From: Labrys sp. WJW
GTDB lineage: Bacteria > Pseudomonadota > Alphaproteobacteria > Rhizobiales > Labraceae
NCBI RefSeq assembly: GCF_001676615.1
Contig: NZ_LYXZ01000021.1
Coordinates: forward strand, 1 to 64,000
Length of the DNA: 64,000 nt
Direction of reading: 5' to 3'
Notes under the pieces: generated by a model
What the model was told of the DNA's origin: nothing
Database searches by the model: none
Seen by the model: the letters and a program-made list of their open reading frames with translations, nothing else
Translations under genes and position numbers: made by a program
In this document: one piece after another, positions 41,911 through 50,503 of the stretch
Position numbering within the stretch: position 1 is the stretch's first letter
How the letters are laid out: each line of letters begins with the position of its first letter

Positions 41911-41928
41911 GCGCCTCCTCGGAGGCGC
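41911..41928 (+). promoter_or_regulatory. Hairpin just before the YbjN ribosome site
   Basis: GCGCCTC (41911-41917) and GAGGCGC (41922-41928) form a 7-bp stem with loop CTCG, two bases before GGGAG of the YbjN gene. It could modulate its translation. Confidence 0.4.
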
Positions 41929-41939
41929 CGGGAGTTGCA

Positions 41940-42440
41940 ATGTCGGTAATCGAGCTCCAGAGCGAGCGGGCCGGTCATCCGGTTGATCTCGTCGAACATC
42001 TGGCGAGTCTTCATGACTGGGCCTTCGACAGGCTCGGCGAAGACGAGATCTCCATCGTGGTGAAGGGGCATGGCTGCGACTACGCGGTATCCTTCACCTG
42101 GATGGACGATATCGAGTCGCTGCACCTGGCCTGCTCCTTCGACGCCAAGATTCCCAAGCGCCGCCACGCCGATCTCCTGCAGACGATCGCGCTCGTCAAC
42201 GAACAGCTCTGGATCGGTCATTTCGACGTCTGGAATGCCGACCAGGTCATCATGTATCGCCATGCCCTGTTCCTGGCCGGCGGTGCCGAAGCCACGCCGC
42301 GCCAATGCGAGGCCCTGATCGAGATCGCGGTGGAGACCTGCGAGCGCTACTTCCAGGCCTTCCAGTTCGTGATCTGGGCCGGCAAGACGCCCAAGGAAGC
42401 GCTCGAGGCTGTGCTGTTCGAAACCGTGGGCGAAGCCTGA
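41940..42440 (+). CDS. YbjN-domain protein
   Basis: 166-residue soluble protein of the YbjN family, whose fold resembles type III secretion chaperones. Landmarks: DLVEHLASLHDWAFDRLGEDEISIVVKG, SFTWMDDIESLHLACSFDAKIP and LLQTIALVNEQLWIGHFDVWNADQVIMYRHALFL. GGGAG precedes ATG 41940; a frame upstream to 41856 has no support. In Hyphomicrobiales this gene is regularly followed by proC, as here; function is unknown. Confidence 0.93.
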   Translation: MSVIELQSERAGHPVDLVEHLASLHDWAFDRLGEDEISIVVKGHGCDYAVSFTWMDDIESLHLACSFDAKIPKRRHADLLQTIALVNEQLWIGHFDVWNADQVIMYRHALFLAGGAEATPRQCEALIEIAVETCERYFQAFQFVIWAGKTPKEALEAVLFETVGEA

Positions 42441-42480
42441 CACGACAATTGCGCTTGTCTGACGGAGCGAAGGAAACACG

Positions 42481-42557
42481 GAGTGTCAGCCTCCGGCGGA
42501 CATTCTGCCCGCCGGCAAGCGCCGGGTTTTCAAGATGTCAGCCGGAGGCTGACACTC
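42481..42557. repeat. Long perfect inverted repeat (R6) between ybjN and proC
   Basis: GAGTGTCAGCCTCCGGC (42481-42497) is exactly inverted at 42541-42557, with a 43-base loop that itself can fold (GCCGGC, GCGCCGG). It ends 42 bases before proC. No second copy in the window. Confidence 0.8.
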
Positions 42558-42599
42558 CAGCCGGTCGGTCGACATTCCCCTTTCGCAGGAGTTCTTCAC

Positions 42600-43427
42600 A
42601 TGGCTGAAACATTGGACATTGGCGGCAAGCTGTTGCTGCTGGGCGCCGGCAAGATGGGCGGGGCCATGTTGGAAGGCTGGTTGAAGCTCGGCCTCGATCC
42701 CGCCGAAGTGGGCGTGATCGATCCGCATTTGCCGCCGGAGATTGCCAGCGACCTCGCCGCGAAAGGTGTCGCGGTCAACCCGATGCTGGCCTCCTTCGGC
42801 ACGCCGGCGGTGGTTCTGCTGGCAATCAAGCCGCAAATGATGGATGTCGCCATGGCCTCCGTCGCGCCCCTGTTCGGATCGGATACGCTGGCCGTCTCCA
42901 TCATGGCGGGCAAGACCATTGCCAGTATCGCGGCATTGCTGCCGGCCGACACCGCCATCGTGCGCGCCATGCCGAACACGCCGGCTGCCGTCGGCCGCGG
43001 TATCACGGCCGCCGTGCCGAATGCCTTCGTGACCGCCGATCAGGAACGGGCGGCCGACGCCCTGTTGCGGGCGACCGGCGCCGTGGAGTGGGTCGCGGAT
43101 GAAAGCCTCATCGATGCGGTGACGGCGGTTTCCGGCTCGGGGCCGGCCTATGTCTTCCATCTCGTCGAAGCCATGGCCGAGGCCGGAGCCGCGGCGGGAC
43201 TTCCCGCCGATCTCGCCATGCGGCTGGCGCGCGCCACCGTGGCGGGAGCGGGCGAGTTGCTGCACCAATCCGAACTGCCGGCGGCCACGCTGCGCCAGAA
43301 CGTCACCAGTCCGGGCGGTACCACTGCTGCAGCGCTGGACGTGCTGATGGCCGAAAATGGCTTGACGCCGTTGATGAAGCGGGCGGTCGAGGCGGCGCGC
43401 CGCCGCGCGGGCGAACTCGCTTCCTGA
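42600..43427 (+). CDS. proC: Pyrroline-5-carboxylate reductase
   Basis: Last step of proline synthesis: reduces pyrroline-5-carboxylate with NADPH. 275 residues, Rossmann motif LLGAGKMGGAMLEGW, the IVRAMPNTPAAVG segment and the C-terminal dimer domain with VSGSGPAYVFHLVEAMAEA and TSPGGTTAAALDVL. GCAGGAG precedes ATG 42600. Upstream is a long inverted repeat that may influence its expression. Confidence 0.97.
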   Translation: MAETLDIGGKLLLLGAGKMGGAMLEGWLKLGLDPAEVGVIDPHLPPEIASDLAAKGVAVNPMLASFGTPAVVLLAIKPQMMDVAMASVAPLFGSDTLAVSIMAGKTIASIAALLPADTAIVRAMPNTPAAVGRGITAAVPNAFVTADQERAADALLRATGAVEWVADESLIDAVTAVSGSGPAYVFHLVEAMAEAGAAAGLPADLAMRLARATVAGAGELLHQSELPAATLRQNVTSPGGTTAAALDVLMAENGLTPLMKRAVEAARRRAGELAS

Positions 43428-43526
43428 GGACCGGCGTGGCCTTGCCTGCCAATGCGCCGCATTGATCCGGACTGCAATCGGCCTATCTTTATCGGACGGG
43501 GCACACCGAAAAACGAGGTTCGAGCC

Positions 43527-44267
43527 ATGGTTGCCAAGCCGAAAGCCGATAATGCCGTCGATCCGCGTCAGGCCGCGATAGAGGCCTTGCTGGCGCTTTG
43601 CGCCGACAATCCCTGGGGTGAGATCGGCTTGGCCGACATTGCCGACAAGGCGGGACTGTCCCTGTCGCAATTGCGCGGCCTCTACCCCTCCAAGGGAGCC
43701 ATCCTCGCCGCCTATTCCCGCCAGGTCGACCAGAAGGTGCTCGATGGCATCGACGAGGGCATGGCTGGCGAGCCGGCGCGCGAGAGGCTGTTCGACATTC
43801 TGATGCGCCGCATCGATGTTCTCTCGCCGCACAAGGTTGCCATCGCCAATATTTCCAGGGCTTTCGCGCTCGATCCGCTCGCCATGGCGGCCTGGAACCG
43901 CGTTGTCACCAATTCGATGCAGTGGATGCTGACGGCGGCCGATATCGACGCCGATGGCCCGATGGGGGCCGTGCAGGCGCAGGGGCTGGCGCTGGCCTGG
44001 GCCCGCATCGTCAAGGTCTGGCTGAAGGACGAGGACGAAGGCCTGGCCACGACGATGAAGGAGGTCGACAGGCAGCTTCGTTCGGGCGAGCGCTGGATGG
44101 AACGGGCCGACGATCTTTGCCAGATCTTCGCACCGTTCCGCCGCATCGCCGAACGCTCTCATGAGCGCCGTGCCCGCATGCGCGAGAGGCTGCGCGAGCG
44201 TTTTCACGATTTCGCCGAGTCGCGCCGGCGGGGCAGGGATGATCGCGATGATGCGGAGGCAGTGTGA
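43527..44267 (+). CDS. TetR-family-like regulator
   Basis: 246 residues with an N-terminal TetR helix-turn-helix (ALCADNPWGEIGLADIADKAGLSLSQLRGLYPSKGAILAAYSRQ) and a helical C-terminal domain, ending in a strongly charged Arg/Asp tail (RRARMRERLRERFHDFAESRRRGRDDRDD). The resemblance of the TetR fold to COQ9-type proteins means a ubiquinone-related role is possible. GTG of csaA overlaps its stop by four bases. Confidence 0.85.
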   Translation: MVAKPKADNAVDPRQAAIEALLALCADNPWGEIGLADIADKAGLSLSQLRGLYPSKGAILAAYSRQVDQKVLDGIDEGMAGEPARERLFDILMRRIDVLSPHKVAIANISRAFALDPLAMAAWNRVVTNSMQWMLTAADIDADGPMGAVQAQGLALAWARIVKVWLKDEDEGLATTMKEVDRQLRSGERWMERADDLCQIFAPFRRIAERSHERRARMRERLRERFHDFAESRRRGRDDRDDAEAV

Positions 44268-44626
44268 GTACCAGTAACGGGCAGCCGGCAGCGGAGATCG
44301 GCTTCGATGATTTCATCAAGGTCGATATTCGCATCGGCACGGTGCTGGAGGCGGTACCCCTGGAAGGGGCGCGCAAACCGGCCTATCGCATGCGGATCGA
44401 CTTCGGTGACGAGATCGGCGTCAAGGCCTCCTCCGCCCAGCTCACCGCGCTCTACAGGGCCGATGAGTTGGTCGGCCGCCAGGTGATGGCGGTGGTCAAT
44501 TTTCCGCCGCGCCAGATCGGCAAGTTCATGTCGCAAGTGCTGACGCTGGGCTTCCCCGGCGCCGATGGCGCCGTCGTGCTGGCGACGCCGGAACGCCAAG
44601 CTCCGAACGGCTCGCGATTGTTCTGA
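44264..44626 (+). CDS. csaA: tRNA-binding domain protein CsaA-like
   Basis: 120-residue OB-fold protein of the CsaA family, related to the tRNA-binding domains of methionyl- and phenylalanyl-tRNA synthetases and reported as a secretion chaperone. Motifs: FDDFIKVDIRIGTVLEAVPLEGARKPAYRMRIDFG, ELVGRQVMAVVNFPPRQIGKFMSQVLTLGF. The start is GTG 44264, which overlaps the TetR stop (GTGA). Followed by an R1 repeat. Confidence 0.93.
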   Translation: MSTSNGQPAAEIGFDDFIKVDIRIGTVLEAVPLEGARKPAYRMRIDFGDEIGVKASSAQLTALYRADELVGRQVMAVVNFPPRQIGKFMSQVLTLGFPGADGAVVLATPERQAPNGSRLF

Positions 44627-44684
44627 GGCGCCCCTTTCAAGATGTTTGGAACGAACCCGAAAAAGACTGGGATGGGGCAACGCG

Positions 44685-44852
44685 ACCCCTCATCCGCCCC
44701 CAAGGTTCTTTACCTGAACGCGTGGTCTTGAACGGACCACGCTATGGCACCTTCTCCCGCAAGGGGAGAAGGCGATCGAGCAGCATTGAGCCTCCCGAAA
44801 ATGATTCCCTTCTCCCCTTGCGGGAGAAGGTGCCGTCAGGCGGATGAGGGGG
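44685..44852. repeat. Dispersed inverted repeat, family R1, copy 3
   Basis: Arms ACCCCTCATCCGCCCC and GGCGGATGAGGGG, with two CCTTCTCCC-containing hairpins between. It occupies about half of the 335-base gap between csaA and the thiolase gene; I see nothing else in that gap. Confidence 0.8.
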
Positions 44853-44961
44853 GGACCGCTCGACCCGGATTTCACACATCAACACCTTGAAGAGGGTGGT
44901 TCTGAGAGCAGAGGCGGCGGTGACCTCTCCGCGTAAGGATGGGGTTCCACTATGCCTGTCC

Positions 44962-46152
44962 CTACGCGATCCTCTCGACCGCGATCGCCGTCGCTTCGCC
45001 GCCGCCGATGCAGAGCGAGGCAATGCCGCGCTTGAGGTCGTTGCGTGCCAGGGCATGCAGCAGGGTGACGATGATGCGCGCGCCGGTCGCGCCGATGGGA
45101 TGGCCGAGAGCGCAGGCCCCGCCATGGATGTTGAGGCGGTCGGCCGGGATGTCGAGGTCATGGCGCGCCGCCATCGCGACTGCGGCGAAGGCCTCGTTGA
45201 TTTCGAACAGGTCGACATCTCCTACGCGCCAGCCCGTGCGTTCGAGCAGCTTTCGCATGGCCGGGATCGGCGCCGTGGTGAACCAGGCCGGGTCCTGGCT
45301 GTGCGTCGCATGTCCCTTGATCTCGGCAAGCACGGGTAGCCCGTCGCGCTTGGCAATGGAGCGGCGGGTCAGGACGAGCGCGGCCGCGCCGTCGGCATTG
45401 GCCGAGGAACTGGCGGCGGTGATGGTGCCGCCCTTGCGGAAGGCCGGCCTGAGCTGCGGTATCTTGTCGGGTGAGACCTTGAGCGGGTTCTCGTCGTCGG
45501 CAACCAGCCGGGTCCCGCCCTTGCCCGGCACCTCCACCGGCACGATCTCGGCGGCGAAAGCACCGTTTTCGACCGCCTTGCGGGCACGGGTCAGGGTTTC
45601 CACGGCATAGGCATCCTGGTCGTCGCGGCTGAACTGATAGGCCTCAGCCGTCGCTTCGCCGAAATCGCCCATCGGGCGGCCGCCTTCATAGGCATCCTCC
45701 AGGCCGTCGAGCATCATGTGGTCGAGAAGGCGGTCATGGCCCATGCGGTAGCCGCTGCGTGCCTTGGCCAGCAGATAGGGCGCGTTCGACATCGATTCCA
45801 TGCCACCCGTCACCACGATGTCGGCAGAGCCGGCGCGAAGGAGATCGTGGCCGAGCATGGTCGCCTTCATGCCGGAACCGCAGACCTTGTTGACGGTCGT
45901 CGCTCCCGTGGCGTCGGGCAGTCCCGCATGACGGGCGGCCTGACGGGCCGGGGCCTGGCCAAGGCCGGCCGGGAGCACGCAGCCCAGCAGGACCTCGTCC
46001 ACGCGATCGCCGGCAAGGTTCGCGCGAGTCAGGGCCTCTTTCACGACATGGGCGCCGAGCGCAGGAGAGGGCAGGCTCGAGAGGTCACCCTGGAAACGTC
46101 CCAATGGGGTGCGTACGGCGGAGACGATGACGACGGGGTCGCTGCTGGACAT
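44962..46152 (-). CDS. Acetyl-CoA acetyltransferase (thiolase)
   Basis: Condenses two acetyl-CoA or cleaves 3-ketoacyl-CoA. 396 residues; active-site cysteine in NKVCGSGMKA (about residue 90), the NEAFA asparagine, and the C-terminal HGGACALGHPIGATGAR (His) and CIGGGEATA (Cys) motifs. ATG 46152 with GAGGAT upstream was chosen over 46182. The gene is divergent from the hydrolase/TetR pair, so the palindrome at 46208 may also affect it. Likely a biosynthetic or short-chain thiolase, but phaA and atoB cannot be separated from sequence alone. Confidence 0.94.
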   Translation of the reverse strand: MSSSDPVVIVSAVRTPLGRFQGDLSSLPSPALGAHVVKEALTRANLAGDRVDEVLLGCVLPAGLGQAPARQAARHAGLPDATGATTVNKVCGSGMKATMLGHDLLRAGSADIVVTGGMESMSNAPYLLAKARSGYRMGHDRLLDHMMLDGLEDAYEGGRPMGDFGEATAEAYQFSRDDQDAYAVETLTRARKAVENGAFAAEIVPVEVPGKGGTRLVADDENPLKVSPDKIPQLRPAFRKGGTITAASSSANADGAAALVLTRRSIAKRDGLPVLAEIKGHATHSQDPAWFTTAPIPAMRKLLERTGWRVGDVDLFEINEAFAAVAMAARHDLDIPADRLNIHGGACALGHPIGATGARIIVTLLHALARNDLKRGIASLCIGGGEATAIAVERIA

Positions 46153-46207
46153 GGCTCGATCCTCACTGGCATTGCGGGACACTATTGCATGATGGATGAC
46201 ATATTAT

Positions 46208-46221
46208 ATTATGATCATAAT
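46208..46221. promoter_or_regulatory. Perfect palindrome between thiolase and hydrolase/TetR operon
   Basis: ATTATGATCATAAT is a 14-base perfect palindrome in an AT-rich stretch unlike the surroundings, 18 bases before the hydrolase start. It is a good candidate operator for the TetR regulator encoded as the second gene. Confidence 0.6.
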
Positions 46222-46239
46222 TTAAAGAGGAGAGTGGCC

Positions 46240-47019
46240 ATGGATCTTTCGGAATGCGTCGACCCACGCAAACTGGCTTTGCAGATGATCACGCCCCGGC
46301 GGCTTCCCCCGCGCGCTGCGCTAGTTCCCGAAGGTGCGATCCCCTTCTCCGTAGCGCATGATGGCGGCTCGATCGCCGGCTGGCGCTGGGGCCATGGCGA
46401 ACCGGTGCTCCTGGTGCATGGCTGGGAAGCAACCCATGTCGACATGCTTGCTTTCGTAGAGCCGCTGCTCGCACGTGGCCTTGGCGTGATCGCCGTCGAT
46501 TTGCCGGCCCATGGCGCTTCCGAGGGCATCTCGGCGACTATCCCGCAGATGGCCAGGGCGGTAACCGCCGTCGGCGAGGCCTGCGGGCACCTGCATGGTG
46601 TGATCGGCCATTCCGTCGGCGGGCCGGTTCTGACCGTCGCACTGGCCGGAGGGCTGGATGCGGAGCGTGTCGTCCTCATCGCCTCGCCTGCCAATTATGG
46701 CCGCCAGATGCGGGCGGCGGCGATGGCGTCGGGGGTGGTCGACGCCCGGGATCTCGCCCATATGGCCGATGAACTCATTCGCCTGGGTACCGAATTGCCG
46801 ATCATGGACCTGCCCAGTTTCGCCGAACGGTTGACGCAACCGGCTCTTCTCCTTCATTCCAGGGATGATCGCGTCGTCGCCATTGGCGAAGCGCGCGAAA
46901 TCGCCAGATATTGGCGCGGATCACGATTGATCGAGCTGGACGGACTTGGTCATGGCCGTATCCTTAGCGATGCCGGCGTGATCGGTCAGGCCGTGGATTT
47001 TCTGGCGGTGCTTTCTTGA
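46240..47019 (+). CDS. Alpha/beta hydrolase
   Basis: 259-residue serine hydrolase: oxyanion region LLVHGWEATHVDM, nucleophile in GHSVGGP, acid in HSRDDRVV and histidine in GLGHGRIL. Substrate unknown. AAAGAGGAG precedes ATG 46240. It is followed 17 bases later by a TetR regulator on the same strand, an arrangement typical of ligand-induced hydrolases that act on the inducer. Confidence 0.92.
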   Translation: MDLSECVDPRKLALQMITPRRLPPRAALVPEGAIPFSVAHDGGSIAGWRWGHGEPVLLVHGWEATHVDMLAFVEPLLARGLGVIAVDLPAHGASEGISATIPQMARAVTAVGEACGHLHGVIGHSVGGPVLTVALAGGLDAERVVLIASPANYGRQMRAAAMASGVVDARDLAHMADELIRLGTELPIMDLPSFAERLTQPALLLHSRDDRVVAIGEAREIARYWRGSRLIELDGLGHGRILSDAGVIGQAVDFLAVLS

Positions 47020-47036
47020 CGGGAGACGAGGCGGCC

Positions 47037-47639
47037 ATGCGCTATGACAAGGGCCACAAGGATGCGACGCACCGGCACATTCTCGAAACTGCCGCATTGC
47101 GCCTGCTGCGGGACGGCATAGACGGCACCGGCATCGCGCCGTTGATGGCCGAAGCGGGCCTGACCCATGGCGGTTTCTACAGCCATTTCGCCTCGAAGGA
47201 CGCCCTGGTTCGCGAAGCCGTCGCTCATACGCTGACGCAGCGACGCGGCAAGCTGCGCCGCTCCGCCGAGCGCGCCGACGACCCGATCGAAGGGCTGATC
47301 CGCTATTATCTGCGCCCCATCCACCGGGATACGCCGGAAAAGGGCTGCGCCATCGCTGCGCTCTCCGGCGAGATTGCGCGCCAATCCGAGATGACACGGA
47401 CCGCCTTTACCGAAGAGCTCTTCGGCAGCATCGGCGTGATTGCGGATAACCTGCCCGAAGGCGATGCCGAAACGCGCCGCAGCACCGCCATCGCCATCAT
47501 GGCCCTGCTGGCGGGAACGCTGCAGCTCGCGCGCGTCGTCCCAGACCCCGCCCAATCCGACGCGATCTTGGAGAACGGCATCGAGGCGGCTCTGAAGCTG
47601 GCGCGTCGTGAAGAGGGAGGTGTGCAAGAGGCAGGTTGA
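47037..47639 (+). CDS. TetR-family transcriptional regulator
   Basis: 200 residues with helix-turn-helix IAPLMAEAGLTHGGFYSHFASKDALVREAV and the C-terminal TetR_C domain of the subfamily with EKGCAIAALSGEIARQSE. ATG 47037 with GAGG upstream was chosen over TTG 47016. Probably regulates its own operon through the palindrome at 46208-46221. Confidence 0.92.
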   Translation: MRYDKGHKDATHRHILETAALRLLRDGIDGTGIAPLMAEAGLTHGGFYSHFASKDALVREAVAHTLTQRRGKLRRSAERADDPIEGLIRYYLRPIHRDTPEKGCAIAALSGEIARQSEMTRTAFTEELFGSIGVIADNLPEGDAETRRSTAIAIMALLAGTLQLARVVPDPAQSDAILENGIEAALKLARREEGGVQEAG

Positions 47640-47652
47640 ATGACCGCTGGAT

Positions 47653-47699
47653 CCCTCACCCTTACCCTCTCCCGACCCGGGTGAGGGTAAGGGTGAGGG
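47653..47699. repeat. Hairpin repeat CCCTCACCCTTACCCTC and complement
   Basis: 17-bp perfect arms (47653-47669 and 47683-47699) around a 13-base loop, just after the TetR stop and before the convergent kinase gene. Its vocabulary of GAGGG and AGGGT resembles family R1; it may act as a bidirectional terminator. Confidence 0.65.
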
Positions 47700-47744
47700 G
47701 CTGCACGGAGCCGGATGCTCTTTTCCTCATCACGGCATCCGGCA

Positions 47745-48311
47745 TCACGGCACCCAGCCGAGCTCGTCCAGCAGGAGGCGGGCAAGCAGCTGGGGCGAAC
47801 GCCCGTCAGTCGTCAGCCTGATTGCCCCGTTCTCGCCTTCGCCGGCCATCCGCTGCGCCTGGACGAGGGTGCGCTGGAACTGCGCTTCGAGGCCGGCGCC
47901 GATTTCACGCTGGCGAAGGCGTTCGAGCAATGTGCTCTCACCGGCCTCGAGGCGCACCACGGTGATGCGTGCCTCCGGAATGGCAGCCAGAATCCAGCGC
48001 CGGTCGGAATCGAGATGCACCATCACGCCCGACATGATCAGGCGGCGGTGGCCGAGGGCCCGATAGGTCGCCCAGATGGCCGCCAGATTGAGGGTGCTGA
48101 CATCAAGCGTGCCCGGCCGCAGGCCGTCGAGCTCTGTCCGGCTGGGGAGCGGATACACCCTGTCGAGTTCGTCCGTCTCGACGATGGCATGGGCGATGCC
48201 GGCCGCGGCCAATAGCGCCCCAACCTCCCAGGTCAGCGTCGATTTTCCGATTCCAGCCGGACCGGTGATCAGCACGATATCGACGGGATCGGCTAGGATG
48301 TCATCGGGCAT
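47745..48311 (-). CDS. P-loop kinase/AAA-type ATPase of unknown substrate
   Basis: 188 residues with Walker A (ITGPAGIGKST, about residue 17) and a kinase-like layout: an acceptor-site Asp in ETDELDRVYP and RRLIMSGV, resembling small shikimate/adenylylsulfate-type kinases. No known family is certain. It lies 30 bases after the sensor kinase on the same strand, so it may be the last gene of the marR-regulator-kinase transcript. Confidence 0.8.
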   Translation of the reverse strand: MPDDILADPVDIVLITGPAGIGKSTLTWEVGALLAAAGIAHAIVETDELDRVYPLPSRTELDGLRPGTLDVSTLNLAAIWATYRALGHRRLIMSGVMVHLDSDRRWILAAIPEARITVVRLEAGESTLLERLRQREIGAGLEAQFQRTLVQAQRMAGEGENGAIRLTTDGRSPQLLARLLLDELGWVP

Positions 48312-48341
48312 GGGGCATGGTCCTGGCAGGTCGAGATCGCA

Positions 48342-49790
48342 TCAGACCGGGATGCGTACATTCGCCCGCAGTCCGCCCAGCGGGCTGGTGGCAAGGGTGA
48401 TGTCGCCGCCGTGGAAGCGGGCGATGTCGCGGGCGATGGCGAGGCCGAGGCCGGTGCCGCCATGATCCTGGTTGCGAGCCTCGTCCAGCCGGAAGAAAGG
48501 CTTGAACACGTCCTCGCGGCTTTCTTCGGGCACGCCGGGCCCGTCGTCGTCGACGGTGACGACGAGATAGCGTTGCTCCCGCACCCCGGTGATGACGATG
48601 GTCCGGGCGAAACGCTGGGCGTTCGATACCAGGTTTGTCAGGCAGCGCCGGAAGGCGTCCGGGCGCACCACCACGATGGGATCGCCCTGGAAACTGACCC
48701 GGGCATCCTGGCCCTGGCGTATGGCATTGGCACGCAACTCCTCCAGCAGGGCGGCGATGTCGGTGGCTTCGGCCTGCTCCGCCGCATCGCCGCGCGCGAA
48801 GGCGAGATAGGCCTCCAGCATGCGGCTCATCTCGTCGACGTCCTTCTGCAGGTCCTCATATTCGGGGCTGCTTTCGTCGAGCAGCGCCAGGGACAGTTTG
48901 AAGCGTGTCAGGATGGTGCGCATATCGTGAGAGACGCCGTTCAGCATGGCGGTGCGCTGCTCGAAGGCACGCTCGACGCGTCGGCGCATCTCGATGAAGG
49001 CGCTGGCGGCCTGGCGCACTTCGCGCGCGCCGCGCGGGCGGAAGTTCTGGACGTCGCGCCCCTTGCCGAAATCCTGCGCCGCATTGGCGAGCTGCTGGAT
49101 CGGCCGGATCTGGTTGCGCAGGAACAGGATCGCCACCGTGATCAGGATCAGCGAGGAGCCGAGCATCCAGAGCAGGTAGATGTAGGAGTTGGAGGCGAAG
49201 GTCTGGCTGCGGCGGGCGAAGACGCGCAGCACGGCATCGTCGAGCTTGACCCGGATCTCGACGAAATCCGAGCGGCCGACCGTATCGATCCAGAAAGGCA
49301 GGCCGATGCGCATGCGGATCTCGTCCGAAAGCGCCTGGTCGAGAATGTCGAAGAAGGGTCGGGCGCCGCGCGGCGGCAGGTCCTCGAGGGGGCGGAACTC
49401 GATGCCGAGCGCGAGCTGTTTCTGGGCCACCAGCTGGAGCAGGTCCGTCGTGCCCTTGTCATGCGGCATTTGCTGGTAGAGCTCGACGATCGCCGCGATG
49501 TCTTTGGTGGTGGCGGCCGACAGCCGCGAAGTCACGCCCTGCCAGTATTTCTCCATGAACATGTAGGTGACGATGGCCTGCAGCAGCACCATCGGCGTGA
49601 TGATGATCAGCAGCGAGCGGGCATAAAGGCCCTTGGGCATGCGGTCGCCCAGCGCCGACAGCACGCGGCCGGGGCCCGCCGCGAGTTCGCGCATCCTGGG
49701 CAACGCAATGCGGGCGGCCTCGGAAGCCCGCGACAGGCCTTTGCGGAGCAGCGCCCCGGCGGATTGGAGGGCCGGTGGACGCGGCTCCAT
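48342..49790 (-). CDS. EnvZ-like sensor histidine kinase
   Basis: 482-residue inner-membrane kinase: an N-terminal cytoplasmic stretch, membrane segment LLIIITPMVLLQAIVTYMFM, periplasmic domain (about residues 80-205), second membrane segment, HAMP, H-box GVSHDMRTILTRFKLSL with the phospho-His, N-box LVSNAQRFA and G-boxes DDDGPGVPEE and GGTGLGLAIARD. The conserved LRTPLTR-type sequence reads MRTILTR, as in EnvZ relatives of alphaproteobacteria. ATG 49790 shares one base with the regulator's stop (TGATG). Signal unknown. Confidence 0.95.
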   Translation of the reverse strand: MEPRPPALQSAGALLRKGLSRASEAARIALPRMRELAAGPGRVLSALGDRMPKGLYARSLLIIITPMVLLQAIVTYMFMEKYWQGVTSRLSAATTKDIAAIVELYQQMPHDKGTTDLLQLVAQKQLALGIEFRPLEDLPPRGARPFFDILDQALSDEIRMRIGLPFWIDTVGRSDFVEIRVKLDDAVLRVFARRSQTFASNSYIYLLWMLGSSLILITVAILFLRNQIRPIQQLANAAQDFGKGRDVQNFRPRGAREVRQAASAFIEMRRRVERAFEQRTAMLNGVSHDMRTILTRFKLSLALLDESSPEYEDLQKDVDEMSRMLEAYLAFARGDAAEQAEATDIAALLEELRANAIRQGQDARVSFQGDPIVVVRPDAFRRCLTNLVSNAQRFARTIVITGVREQRYLVVTVDDDGPGVPEESREDVFKPFFRLDEARNQDHGGTGLGLAIARDIARFHGGDITLATSPLGGLRANVRIPV

Positions 49791-50503
49791 CACATGTCGA
49801 CCATCAGGCGATATCCCGTGCCGCGCACCGTCTGCAGATAGACCGGATTGCCCGGATCCTTTTCGATCTTGCGGCGCAGGCGGTTCACCTGCACGTCGAC
49901 GGTGCGCTCATTGGCGATGTCGGCGGCCGAACCGGCAAGCGCCAGCCGGTCGACCGTCTCGCGCGGGATTTCGACCAGCAGGCGCAGCATGTCGCGCTCG
50001 CGCTCGGTGATGCGAACCGTCTCGCCGCCTTGTTGGAGTTCTCCGCGCGAGACGTGGAAGGCGAAGTCGCCAAAGGTGACGATGTCGCGCACCGGTTCTG
50101 CCGGTGTCGGAGCAACCGCCCGCTTCAGGATGTTGTTGAGGCGCAGCAGCAATTCGCGCGGCTCGAACGGCTTGGGCAAATAGTCGTCGGCGCCGATCTC
50201 CAGGCCCTTGATGCGATCGTCCGGATCGCCGCGCGCGGTGAGCATCAGGATCGGCACGCTCGAGCCGGTCCGGATCCAGCGGGTCAGGTCGAAACCGTTC
50301 TCGCCCGGCATCATCACATCGACGATCATCAGGTCGAAGGTGATCGCCTCGATGCGCTGGCGGGCGCTGGCCGCATGTTCGGCCGTGGTCACACGGTAGC
50401 CGTGCTCGCCGAGATAGCGCGAGAGCAGGGTGCGGATGCGGTTGTCGTCGTCGACCAGCAGGATATGGGGGGCGTCGTCGGGAAGGACGGCAACCTTGTT
50501 CAT
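49790..50503 (-). CDS. OmpR-like response regulator
   Basis: 237 residues: receiver domain (acidic VDDDNR, phospho-acceptor in MIVDVMMPGENG, Lys in YLPKPF) and OmpR/PhoB winged helix (RITERERDMLRLLVEIPRETVDRLAL ... VDVQVNRLRRKIEKDPGNPVYLQTVRGTGYRLM). Partner of the kinase. Its start overlaps the MarR gene by four bases, so regulator, kinase and MarR are translationally coupled. Confidence 0.96.
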   Translation of the reverse strand: MNKVAVLPDDAPHILLVDDDNRIRTLLSRYLGEHGYRVTTAEHAASARQRIEAITFDLMIVDVMMPGENGFDLTRWIRTGSSVPILMLTARGDPDDRIKGLEIGADDYLPKPFEPRELLLRLNNILKRAVAPTPAEPVRDIVTFGDFAFHVSRGELQQGGETVRITERERDMLRLLVEIPRETVDRLALAGSAADIANERTVDVQVNRLRRKIEKDPGNPVYLQTVRGTGYRLMVDM

